The translations under genes and the position numbers were made by a program. Below the pieces are notes generated by a model, which was given only the letters and a program-made list of their open reading frames with translations, did no database searches and was not told where the DNA came from. Positions 55,150 through 64,000 of a stretch of 64,000 bases of DNA are shown piece by piece. Source of the stretch: Rhineura floridana (Eukaryota > Chordata > Lepidosauria > Squamata > Rhineuridae); contig NC_084499.1 of NCBI RefSeq assembly GCF_030035675.1, positions 20,191,953 through 20,255,952 on the forward strand, written 5' to 3'. Numbering within the stretch: position 1 is the first letter of the stretch; the number at the start of each line of letters is the position of its first letter.

Positions 55150-55265
55150 GACTTGGAGGGTGCTCCCATCATCCCTGGCCGTTGGTCATGCTGGCTGGGG
55201 GCTGATGGGACTTGGAAAAGCAACTGCATCCAGAGGGCAACCAGGTTGGTGAAAGCTGCAATCCA
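55150..55265. mobile_element. Palindromic hAT-like element, eroded
   Basis: It has the centre CCCATCATCCCTGGCCGTTG and GGGGCTGATGGGACTTGG. Confidence 0.5.
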
Positions 55266-55284
55266 TGCATTTAGGGGTGTCGTC

Positions 55285-55475
55285 AACTAAGCCCTCCTCA
55301 GAGTAGACCCAATGAAAGTAATACACCTTAGTCACGTCTGTTAACTTCAGTGGGTTCACGCCGAATAGGACTAGCACTGAATACCACCCATACAAATTAG
55401 TGAGCCTAACTTAGCCATGGCCATCACATTTCAGTGGGTCTACTCTGAGTAGGACTAACATTAGATCCCACCCAT
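55285..55475. mobile_element. Two adjacent short palindromic elements, family E
   Basis: CTCAGAGTAGACCCAATG, TTCAGTGGGTTCACGCC, then TTTCAGTGGGTCTACTCTG and GAGTAGGACTAACATTAG. Confidence 0.55.
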
Positions 55476-55674
55476 TCAGGGCAGGAGGTACGGATCAGGT
55501 CCGTTCATGGAGAAATTCATAGGAATCAAATGCCGGAAGCGTCCCTACTTCCTACTCGGCAAGTGCCTAGATACACCAGCTCATAGGAAGTTGGCTGCCG
55601 CAGCTCTACATAGGTCACTACTTCCCTTCTTCCAAGCGGAAACGTGCCCACAGGAGCTATCTATGCAAATTAAC

Positions 55675-55865
55675 GGGTGTAGCCCATGTCTTAGGGGCAG
55701 AGCATCTGCACTGTATGCAAAAAGTTCCCTCATTCAAACCCTAGAATTTGTTTTTTATTATCATTATTAAATTTATTAGTCGCCCACCTGGCTGGTTGTG
55801 CAGCCACTCTGGGCGACGTACAAAATAAAACGTACAAATACATTAAACATTAAAAATCTCCTCTC
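55675..55865. mobile_element. Family B SINE 5' piece (+) followed by a reversed LINE/SINE tail
   Basis: 55675-55745 has TCTTAGGGGCAGAGCATC and the B-box-like CATTCAAACCC. 55750-55865 reads TTATTAAATTTATTAGTCGC and CTCTGGGCGACGTAC, a reversed tail. Confidence 0.5.
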
Positions 55866-55955
55866 CAAGATCCAAGTGGCAGAGCCAGCAGACTCCAGTT
55901 CTGGAAATTATCACCTTTGGGGCTTGCCCACACCTTAGATATCCCCCCATTCAGT

Positions 55956-56279
55956 CAGAGATGGGGATCCTTTGTCAGCCTCACAAGGGTGCATTCCCCT
56001 TCCAAGGACCACATGTCAGTGGTGGGCAGGGCCAGAGGCAAAAATGGGCGGAGCACTGAATGTAAATTTTGCCTCTGTACAGTTTCTACCCGGACTCACA
56101 GACCTGCCTCTCTGTCCGCCATCCCAGGAAGGAAAAGGCTTGATCAGAGTTCAAAGGCAAAAAACACACAAGGAGGGTGTGATGCAGGCCGGGGAAGGCC
56201 TGGGGGGAGTCCCAAAGGTCAGGTAGAGAGCGCTGCAGGGCCGCCTTTGGCCCCTAGGACGCAGGCTCCCCACTCCTCT
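55956..56279 (+). mobile_element. hAT-like family A element, near full length
   Basis: It runs from CAGAGATGGGGATCC through GGTGGGCAGGGCCAGAGGC to GGCTCCCCACTCCTC. It lies between PRRX2 and PTGES, just past the PTGES polyadenylation signal. Confidence 0.75.
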
Positions 56280-56339
56280 CTTTAAGTGAAGTCATGCCAT
56301 GTTGGGATAGACAGCTTGCCACCAAACATGCATTCTTCC

Positions 56340-56643
56340 CTGCAAAGAGGGTTTTTAAATTTATTGATCATTTGTGGTTCTGAACCTTTGCATCCCCTGT
56401 GACTCCAACACAGAATGGTGACCCCCCCACAAGTGACCTCCAAGGAAATGTGGTCAGCTTGAAGATGAGATGATCCAAGACTCCCTCCAGGAAATGCCGT
56501 GCCAGTGGAGGAATATGTGTCACAAAACCACCGCAAAAAGGAAAACAGAAAAAGGTTCCCCTCCATCTCTTTCGAAAAACGCCACCTGACCACCTCCTTC
56601 CCAATCCGTGTCAAGACAGGTCAGGGCCCGGCGGTTGAAACCA
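56340..56643 (-). other. PTGES: PTGES 3' untranslated region
   Basis: This short 3' UTR of about 300 nt runs from the TGA stop to just past an AATAAA signal on the - strand. I recognise no repeat in it. The next feature downstream is a hAT-like element ending at 56279, so the transcript end is well confined. A T/G-rich stretch on the - strand just past the signal (about 56320-56330) would suit a downstream processing element. Confidence 0.7.
56360..56365 (-). terminator. PTGES: PTGES polyadenylation signal AATAAA
   Basis: The + strand reads TTTATT, which is AATAAA on the gene strand, 279 bases after the stop codon. It is the only canonical signal between the stop codon and the repeat at 56279. 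Confidence 0.7.
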
Positions 56644-56893
56644 TCACCAGAACTTTACGACTGCAAAGAGGATCTGTAGGGCCATTGAGACACAGGGAAG
56701 CTGGGCCACGCTGTAGGCCACTGAGCGTGTGGGGGCCCTCAGCTTCAGGAGGTAGGCCGTGGTGTGGACGATCCGGCCGAAGAAGAAGAGCAGGAAGTGG
56801 ATCTGGGCCACTGTTGGGTTTGGCTCCAGGAGGGAGTAGACCGCCCCAAGGAACAGGAAAGGGTAGATGTTCTCCATATCGTTGAGATGAGCC
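56644..56893 (-). CDS. PTGES: PTGES last coding exon (microsomal prostaglandin E synthase 1, C-terminal 82 residues)
   Basis: On the - strand an acceptor AG (56894-56895) is followed by AHLNDMENIYPFLFLG and three hydrophobic segments typical of MAPEG membrane enzymes, ending VKFW and TGA. The enzyme converts PGH2 to PGE2 with glutathione in the endoplasmic reticulum and nuclear envelope as a homotrimer. Aligned from memory to human (152 residues), this is residues 71-152, so the length matches exactly. Conserved positions include N74, E77, H113, Y117, R126, S127 and Q134. Position 73, Arg in human, is Leu here as in MGST1. The KLRAPxRS motif and the position next to PRRX2 favour PTGES over MGST1. 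The exon starts on the last base of an Arg codon. Upstream exons are not in the window. Confidence 0.93.
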
Positions 56894-57145
56894 CTGCCAA
56901 AAATTGGGGAGAGGGACAGAGAAGAGAGAGAACCAGGGGAATCATTTTGAAGTAGAGGCAGCAGGAGAAATTCACTCAAACGCAACCTGTCGAAGCAAAC
57001 AAGCCTATTTGTTGGGTTTCTCTGCGCATTGGAAGGCAGCTCTCAATCCAATTATGCACCCAAAAATGCAAATTTTGGGGGGAGGAATGGATGGGCAAAT
57101 GTACATAATGCTTATTTTAGGGGAAGGAGGCATAACATGCGTAGT

Positions 57146-57442
57146 CAGGGATGCAGTCGTTTGGGGTCTTGGGGAGTCTTAGACCCCTTACTTTTTTGGG
57201 AGCAGGGTCCCAATATCTCCAGCATCCTACCAGCCAATCAGAGTGAGAGGAGGGGAGTCAGCCAGCCCGTCAATAGCTAACACTCTCCCCTTTCATGCTG
57301 ATTGGCTCCTAGGGACGTCTGCTGTTGTGGGAGAAGGCTTAACAAGGATCTCATTCTCAACCCAGGAGCAACAAAAGGGGTGCGCATGGCTGTGACTGTC
57401 ATGAAGGGATCCTGCACTTCTGAATTTGCCACTACACTACTG
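57146..57442 (+). mobile_element. hAT-like family X, sense copy, internally shorter
   Basis: It starts CAGGGATGCAGTCG and contains AGTCTTAGACCCCTTAC and GCATGGCTGTGACTGTCATG. It ends CACTACACTACTG. Confidence 0.7.
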
Positions 57443-57494
57443 GGTACAACCAAAGTGCAATTTTTTCCATGCATTTTTTTAAAAAAAGTCTGCA

Positions 57495-58025
57495 TACACA
57501 CACAAAAGGGAGGTCTCTCCCAGCTCTACCACGAGATGCCGTTGGGGACTCAACAAGGGATATTTTCTGTGCAAAGCAGATGGTCTAACCACTGAGCTGT
57601 GGTTCCTCTCCAATGTTGTGACTGTTTCCTAGCTGCCTTCTATTGACCTAGACCACCAGCTGGCAGCAGCTCTGCAGGGTTTCAGTCCAGGGGACACTCC
57701 CAGCCATACCTGGAGATGCTGAGGACGGGACGTGGGACCTTCTGCAGGCCAAGCATGTGATCTATCAGTGAGCTACGGCTCTTCGCCGAAAATCAAAGCA
57801 AGGTTCTAGTCCTGAAGGTTCTGAATAAAGAACTGAAATTAAATAGGAATGTTGGTCCATCTAGCTCAGTATTGTCTATTCTGATTAGCAGAAGCTCTCC
57901 ATGGTTTCAGGCAGGGGTCTTTGCACGCAGAAGGTCCTAAGGAGATGCCTGGAGATGCCACGGATTAAACCTGGGACCTTCTGCATGGAAACTAGATATT
58001 CTGACACTGAGTTACGGCCCTTTAA
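57495..58025 (-). mobile_element. Family B SINE multimer, reversed
   Basis: There are three reversed units (57495-57600, 57640-57785, 57850-58025). The second junction carries the reversed linker (AGGTTCTAGTCCTGAAGGTT; CTGAATAAAGAACTGAAATT). Confidence 0.75.
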
Positions 58026-58029
58026 GAAA

Positions 58030-58695
58030 CAGAACCTTTTAAATAAAATCTTTGGAGCATTTCTAAACCTTTGAGCAAGAAAGAGGAATGAGAGTTAGTA
58101 ACGTCACCATTCCCAGCCAATCAGTGCTATGCACAGCCAACTTTTGCTGTGGACTAAACTGTCCCCCCCTTTTTTTCCCTCCTCTTCCCCCCTTGATCTA
58201 GGAGAGATGTTTATACAGCTCAGGACTGTGGCCACTGTGCTTTCACCAGATGGTACCCCATTCCCATATACCTCACAGAACAACATTCAGATCTGAACAA
58301 AGAAAAGGAAATTTGCAGCCTGCCCTAGTAAGGGCCAGACTCTGTGTCCCTAAAACAACTGAAAGAGTTCTGCCAGCCAGGTGGGTAAAAGCTAAACAAG
58401 ACAAAAATTCCAGCACAAGCCTATGCACATCTTGGGCAGATAAGCTACTATTTACTATGTAGAGTTGGACAATGCAAGACTGGTTTTAATAGCATAATTA
58501 AAAACAAAACACCCGTCCAAGGGATTGTTTGGGAATAAGTGTCTACCGGCACACCCAAACCGCAGCTTTCAGAGGTGAATGGCTGCCCTCTTTACCCCGG
58601 AACAGGTCACCGGATCAGCTTTTGCTCAAACTGATTCAACAGCCAAATCTCCACCAGTGGCTCATGATTCGGTGCCCCAGCCTGCATTTTTCAAC
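58030..58695. other. No recognised feature
   Basis: I see no gene or repeat here. Confidence 0.4.
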
Positions 58696-58699
58696 CTTC

Positions 58700-58850
58700 C
58701 TTTCGGGACGGGTCAGTTCCCATTTGCATTCACAGGCAAACCCACTTCATCCGCACTTTCTGGAACAGCACACAAATGGAAAAACAGCCAGCCTTTGAAA
58801 TTTGCCCTGCCCTGAGTTTTGCAATGTAGCCAAGTAAAGTGTGCATATAA
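58700..58850 (-). mobile_element. TAGGGATGG-family MITE scrap, reversed
   Basis: It contains CAGTTCCCATTTGCATTCAC, GGAAAAACAGCCAGCCTTTG and TTTTGCAATGTAGCC. Confidence 0.45.
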
Positions 58851-58854
58851 ATGC

Positions 58855-60500
58855 ACAGGGTGGTGAGCTGGAGGGTTCAGGCGCTCCTACACAAGCACCT
58901 TCCCTGCAGGGGAACACGCTGGTGCCCCACTCCCTAACAGCCCCAGATCACTCTGGCCGGCCCGAGCGGGGGAAATCCAGGACTGTCACCACCTGACTCG
59001 GTCAAAGCCCAGATCCCCCAGAATCAGATCGATTTGGTTCAGGCTTTGGCCAAATCTGGCACACAGACCAAAGAAACGCTTCTAATGAAGAGCTCTACCA
59101 CTAAGAATCTGGCAGAGAATTTCCCCTCGCCCTAGAGAAATTTAGTGGGGGGGAAATTATCTCTGCTCACAAACGGGGCGAGGATTTTCAAACGTGTGGC
59201 AGTTTGCAGGCAGCTCTGGATGCAATCAAGAGCCTTCCCAAGTGGCTTCAGGGCACAGTCACAGCGGCAAGTGGGATTCAGTGCCTTAGACAGGCAAGTT
59301 CAAGTGGCGCGATTTCCCCCAAACATTTTGTGTTCTTTTGTGTGTGTGTGTGTGTGTGGGGAGAGAAAACAGAGCTAAATCTGTTCAGCTTCTAAGAAGA
59401 GCACAGTCGAGTTCAGCATTTGTTAAAAAACACACACACAATTCTCCCAAAGTAATCTCCCACTCAAAAAAACATGCATCCAAAGGTGGCTATTAGCCAA
59501 AGCATCATGTCCCCATCAAGGCAATTGTTTTTTGGGGGGGTGCGGTGGGGGGGTGGCTTGCATTCCTTTGCAGTGGCTCAGGAAAAGCGAGCGATGGAAT
59601 GCAAAGAGTCGCAGCTGCTTCCCATCACCCCGTCCTCATTAGTGAGAACGGCAAAAAAAGTACGCACATGGGATGCAACTGTTGCTGCGGCAACGGCGCA
59701 ATTGCGCCATTTCCCAACTCTTCATCCCCAACCGTTCTCCCCCTCCCTCCACATCCTCCCCTGGCCTTCCCTCATGTATGTACAGGCACACCTTGGCCAC
59801 ATCCCAGAGCCATTAATGGGACTTTACGTAAACAAAGCAAGCCACAAGCTGTAACACCTCAGTGCAGCAATTTCCTGCCCTCAGATTAAGCGATGGTAGG
59901 GGGCGGGGGGGGGGGGAGAGAGGAATGATGGGGAGTAGACTATTTGTTGTTGTTGTTTTAAAAACAAATAACAGCGTTTGAGGTCTCCGTTTGGGGTTCT
60001 GTGGCAACACTTTAAAGAAACACATACATACCCACACACCCCCTCTGGGTACAAAATCCGTAACGCAAATGGCTCACAGAAGCGACCGAGCTTATGGAAG
60101 GAGGGAAACATTTACCACAAAAACTCTCCCTGGGTTACCAAGCAGGTCATTTTCCTCTCAGTTTGCATGAAAGGAATGTGATGGCACATTATGAATGTTC
60201 AGGGAATACCGCCAAATTGCTTTCCAAGAGCCCGTTGCAGTTCCATATACAAATCATGGCTTCTGCCTGCAGGCCTGCTTTTTTTAAAAAAAGAAAAAAA
60301 GGACTTCATGAGGTGGCTGTCAGATGGAAAAGCTGTTCATAAGACTAAAAAGCACACCATTTTCTATGGTCTGGGCTGCCCAAGACATTGGGCTGCCTGA
60401 GGGAAAAGGCAAGATGGCACCTCTCTCCATTCCGCGGGGAGAAGTCATCTGGACTTGCAGCTGAATCGCCCCTCAATATTGGTGAAGGGAGCAGGTCAGA
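58855..60500. other. PTGES intronic sequence, no recognised interspersed repeat
   Basis: (GT)n lies at 59339-59358 and a G-run at 59897-59915. I looked for PTGES exon 2 and other exons here and saw none. The repeat-free parts could hold regulatory DNA. Confidence 0.35.
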
Positions 60501-60504
60501 TGTG

Positions 60505-61060
60505 TGTGTGTGAGGGGGAGGACATGCTGTGTGGCAACAAGGATGATCAGGGGACTGGAAACGAAGCCCTATAAGGAGAGACTGAAAGAACTGGGCATGT
60601 TTAGCCTTGAGAAGAGAAGACTGAGAGGAGATAGGAAAGCACTCTTCAGGTCCTTGAAAGGTTGCCACACTGAGGAGGGCCAGGATCTCTTCTCAATCGT
60701 CCCAGAGTGCAGATCATGGAATGATGGGCTCAAGTTTCAGGAAGCCAGATTTCGACTGGACATCAGGAAAAACTTCTTGTTAGAGCAGTACAACAGTGGA
60801 ACCAATGACCTCAGGAGGTGGTGGGCTCTCTGACACTGGAGGCCTTCAAGAGGCAGCTGGACAGGTACCTGTTGGGGATGCTTCAAGTTGGATCCCTGTC
60901 TTGAGCAGGGGGGTGGACTCAATGGCCTTAGAGGCCCATTTCCAACTCTACTATTCTATGAAACTATGATTCTATGAAAAGTTACCATGCAAAGGAGGGC
61001 CAGGATCTCTTCTTGATCATCCCAGAGTGTGGGACACGGAATGATGGGCTCAGAGGGAAA
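60505..61060 (+). mobile_element. CR1 LINE 3' end with reverse-transcriptase remnant, plus a partial second piece
   Basis: The frame reads MIRGLETKPYKERLKELGMF and SLEKRRLRGD, the usual end of CR1 reverse transcriptase, then the 3' region and the tail with ATTCTATGAAACTATGATTC (60950-60978). 60979-61060 repeats an internal part (AAAGGAGGGCCAGGATCTC). Confidence 0.85.
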
Positions 61061-61710
61061 TGATTTGGGGGGGAGGTGGGCACAGGAGGGACTGTTGCTG
61101 CCCCCTCCCCCCCAGCATTTTTGCTGGCTGAGGCTGTCACCTCACTCTACCCAGTCATAGGGCTGGCATTGCCCCTTGTGGCCAACCAGATGCCATGGGG
61201 ATGCCCCCAAGCGCAACACGAACACAAGGCATTCATAAAAAGCAAGAGTGGGCAGGAGCAGAAACTATGGACTTTCTGGGACATAAAAGTGTTGTTCAGC
61301 TGAAGCATCGGGGAAGGGCTTGGTGGGAAGGCAGCTCTGTGCGGGGTGTGCGTTTCAGGGGAAGTTGTTTGCAGTTTTGTGCCATAGCCCCTGAAAAGCC
61401 AAACCCCCTGCCTATCCATCTCTGGAGCGCTCTGTATCCTGCAGATTGTGGAAGCGAAAGGACCCATCAGATCCTTTGCTTACATTCCAAGGCCAGCTCT
61501 CATTCCCAAAGCAAACAATACAACTGTAAATCTCTCCAGACCCGAGAGTCACTTTTCCTGCCATTCGTATGCCACGAAACACGCTCTCTCCTTCTTGACC
61601 ACAGGCTAAAGAACTGGGAAGCGGGAAGGAGTGGCTCAAATCTTACCAGCTTTTAAACATAAATAAGCCAGCCATTCCTCACTCACTCAGCCCTCCTTGG
61701 CAGATCAGGG
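61061..61710. other. No recognised feature
   Basis: I see no gene or repeat here. Confidence 0.4.
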
Positions 61711-61714
61711 CCAT

Positions 61715-61985
61715 GCCCACATCACACATTCAGGCCACATTCCGCTTTAAAGAGTCTGGGCTTCCCCCAAAGAATCCTGGGAATGGTGGCGTGTTAAGGA
61801 TATTGAGTGTTGTTAGGACACCCCCTATTCCCCCCACAGAGCTGCAATTTCCAGAGTTCTCTGGGAAGAGGGATTTATTGTTAAACCCCTCTGGAAACTG
61901 TAACTCTGTGAGGGGAAGAGGGGGGTCTCCTAACAGCTGTCAGCACCCTTATCAAACTACGCTTCCCAGGATTCTTTGCAATGCG
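61715..61985. mobile_element. Palindromic hAT-like family G, long copy
   Basis: CAAAGAATCCTGGGAATGG on the left is answered by CTTCCCAGGATTCTTTG on the right, with repeated inner arms (CACAGAGCTGCAATTTCC; GGAAACTGTAACTCTGTG). Confidence 0.65.
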
Positions 61986-62065
61986 CTCTCCTGGGTGCTG
62001 CATACTTTTTAATGGCACGTTTATTGCTTCTTTCATTTCTCATAGTGTGTATTATTGTGTTACAA

Positions 62066-62160
62066 TTGGCATTCATGCGCAAATATCTCATTCATGCGCA
62101 AATATGGCATTACAATTTGCATTACAAATATTGTGTCGCAACTGGCATTCATGCACAACT
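62066..62160. repeat. Short imperfect tandem repeat
   Basis: CATTCATGCGCAAATAT occurs twice in succession and again in degraded form (CATTCATGCACAACTAT). Confidence 0.7.
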
Positions 62161-62397
62161 ATTGTAATACAAGAACAGACCATATAAGAAATTAAAAAGC
62201 ACTGAAATACAATTTAAAATTAATATGAATATTTCAGGTGCATATGCCATCGACCCCCTAAATGAAGCTCACGGACCACTGGTGGTCCACGGATTACAGC
62301 TAGGGAAATCTCTGCTCTGAGCATTGCTACTGACATCCCCAATTAGAGACCACCCGTGGGTCTGGAAATGTCCTAGATTTCCAATCCTTCCTCTAAT

Positions 62398-63147
62398 TAA
62401 GAACATAAGAAGAGCCAGCTGGATCACGCTAATGGCCCATGAAGTCCAGCATCCCATTCTCACCGTGGCCAACATCAGATGTCCTAATGGGAAGCCCACA
62501 ATCAGGACCTGAGGGCAACAGCAACTCTCCCCTCCTGCAGTTCCCAGTAACTGGCATTCAGAGACATACTGACTCCGAAAATGGAGAGAGAACATAGCCA
62601 TCGTGGCTAGTAGCCACTGATAGACTTTCTCTCCATGAACTTCTCTAATCCTAAGCCAGGGGTGTAATCTTCAAGGGTCTTAGGGGGTCTTAGACCCTTT
62701 ACTTTTGGGGGAGCAGGGTCCCTATGTCTCAAGCATCCTAGGAACCAACAGCATGAAAGGGGAGCATGTTGGCCACAGGAAAGTCTTCTAGCCTGCTTCC
62801 TTGTCCTTTCCTGCTGAGTGGAGGCAATTGGACTTTAAGGAGGTGAGTCGGCCACTGAGAAGACTCTTCTCAGTAGCTGACACACTCTCCTTTCACGCTG
62901 ACTAGCTCCTAGGGATGTCTGTTGTTGTAGGAGAAGGCATTAACAAGGACAGAGAAGTGGAAAGCAGTATTCAAACCTGGCCAGATTATAATCTTAGAAG
63001 GTTGTATAACCTTAGAAGCTGTGAGCTGGCATGGCTGTGACTATCATGAAGGGAGCCTGCACTTCTGAATTTACCACTGCTGGTTAAAGCCATCCAATTT
63101 GGCGGACATTACGACGTCTTGCGGAATGCAAATTCCATAGTTTATCT
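62398..63147 (-). mobile_element. CR1-type LINE 3' end, reversed, split by a family X element
   Basis: 62398-62656 and 63083-63147 are one reversed CR1-type copy (AAGAACATAAGAAGAGCC; GGCCCATGAAGTCCAGCATC; then AAAGCCATCCAATTTGGCGG). Family X (62657-63082, CAGGGGTG to CACTGCTG) sits between TCCTAAGC and GTTAAAGC, a diverged 8-bp duplication. Confidence 0.8.
62657..63082 (+). mobile_element. hAT-like family X, sense copy, full length
   Basis: This 426-bp element has ends CAGGGGTG and CACTGCTG. It shares GGGTCTTAGACCCTTTAC, CTGACTAGCTCCTAGGGATG and GAAGGGAGCCTGCACTTC with the copies at 11238 and 57146. Confidence 0.82.
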
Positions 63148-63570
63148 AAGGGAACAGAATTTCTGTTCAGCCAAGGAGCCTTCAGGTCCTCCATTGGACA
63201 CATCCTGCCAGGTGGGTCCTTTTACATTTGTAGGATTTAAAGCCCATTGCTTATTTTGGTCTCGATATCTTTTACCAACAGCACCTGCCTCTCACAATTC
63301 TGGTTTCGCAACTCCCTGCCCCAGCTGCACTCTCCTTCCTCAGCCAGTCAACTCCGCTTCACCTCTCCAGCATTTAAAAAACACAAACTTTTAGCTTTGC
63401 TTTTGAAGGAACAGCAGGGGCGCAAAACAAGCTAGTCATATGCTCACGGGTGGGGGTTTCAGGGTCAGCAGAACACCAGTGGCATTAAAGCTTCCTGTTC
63501 AAACTTGTTCTGGAGCTATACCTTTTGATTTTAGAGGTCTGAACTCTGTGCTGTCAGACTGCCAGGGCTC
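63148..63570. other. No recognised feature
   Basis: I see no gene or repeat here. Confidence 0.4.
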
Positions 63571-63574
63571 CATG

Positions 63575-63992
63575 CCTCAGACTGGGACTGGAGAAAAACT
63601 GACAAAATTGATTTAATCCGCACTTGCCAAACCAACACACAAGCCAAAACACAGCCATCTTCCAAAATTTGCACATCTCCAGATTTTGTGGGGCACTTCC
63701 CCAGCCGAGCGACGTGTGCAAAGCCTGCCTAAAGGTGTACACTTAGTGAAAATGTCATGCAAAACGGCACGGTATTATAAGGGAAATTGCTTTGCAAAGA
63801 CTGCGCACGTTAGGCAAAATGGCATACAAACATGTTGCACATTAGGAGAAATTGGCTGTAAGAGGCTGGTGAATTTTCAGGACTTTCTTGGTTTTGTTTT
63901 TAAATTGCAAAGAAATGCAGTAATGTGGAAAAGTGAATTTGAGTGGAAAGGAGCTAGGAACAAAAATGGACAGATTTTCTCATCCTTACTGG
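63575..63992 (-). mobile_element. TAGGGATGG-family MITE, reversed
   Basis: It is collinear in reverse with the reference copy, from GGACTGGAGAAAAACTGAC to GACAGATTTTCTCATCC. Confidence 0.7.
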
Positions 63993-64000
63993 GAGGAAGG

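Larger units (their letters stand above)
56894..64000 (-). other. PTGES: PTGES intron upstream of the last exon (inferred)
   Basis: This sequence lies 5' of the last PTGES exon on the gene strand. I searched for the preceding exons (AFANPEDA and QYCRSDPDVERC-like peptides, and the N-terminal membrane segment) and did not see them. The stretch is therefore read as intron. It holds SINE, CR1 and hAT-like fragments and long unassigned parts. Confidence 0.6.

Noticed and set aside
56644-56893. MGST1 rather than PTGES
   Set aside because: AHLNDMENI resembles MGST1, but KLRAPxRSVAY, the C-terminal length and the PRRX2 neighbour fit PTGES.
56894-56985. Extension of the PTGES frame to an upstream Met (MRLSEFLLLPLLQ...)
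   Set aside because: A splice acceptor lies at 56894-56895 and similarity to MAPEG proteins starts exactly there; the extension is intron.
62066-62160. CRISPR-like or regulatory array
   Set aside because: Only two to three degraded units in a vertebrate intron; an ordinary short tandem repeat.

Overview
This is vertebrate nuclear DNA, most likely from a squamate reptile (lizard or snake); the species cannot be fixed from the sequence. The evidence is the mix of repeats: CR1-type LINE 3' ends, a BovB-type RTE LINE fragment, a 5S-rRNA-derived SINE, two tRNA-like SINE families and many short hAT-like DNA transposons. No bacterial gene structure, CRISPR array, operon or recognisable virus-derived element was seen. 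Almost all of the open reading frames are chance frames inside repeats and introns.

Two host genes are recognised. PRRX2 (paired-related homeobox 2) runs on the + strand. Its last three coding exons are at 43416-43600, 44685-44863 and 46159-46297. They encode 166 residues, from just before the homeodomain to the conserved C-terminal OAR-type tail. Exon 1 (about 87 residues in human) was not found, so positions 1-43415 are read as the 3' part of a very long intron 1. PTGES (microsomal prostaglandin E synthase 1, MAPEG family) runs on the - strand. Its last coding exon is 56644-56893, and an AATAAA signal lies downstream at 56360-56365. Its upstream exons were not found and should lie beyond 64000. 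The tail-to-tail order PRRX2 > < PTGES matches the order I know for human chromosome 9q34.

Layout: 1-43415 is repeat-rich PRRX2 intron 1, with several islands free of recognised repeats that could hold regulatory DNA (best at 6020-6240, 6400-6650, 31195-31470 and 38560-38860). 43416-46297 is the PRRX2 exon cluster. 46298-56340 is intergenic. 56341-56893 is the PTGES 3' end. 56894-64000 is PTGES intron.

The most striking content is repetitive. (1) A family of about 445 bp with TAGGGATGG...CCATCCCTA ends occurs in roughly two dozen pieces; it has hAT-like 8-bp target duplications and an internal T-tract period of 31-32 bp. (2) A tRNA-like SINE recurs as tandem dimers and trimers joined by the same linker at several loci. 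(3) A 5S-headed SINE shares its 3' tail with a BovB-type LINE fragment 3 kb away. (4) Several short hAT-like elements keep perfect 8-bp target duplications (11238-11634, 18614-18988, 31481-31597, 49045-49160). (5) A strong 67-nt hairpin lies inside PRRX2 intron 3. Boundaries of old repeats are approximate. Family names rest on end structure, target duplications, remnant peptides and memory of typical consensus sequences, not on a database search.
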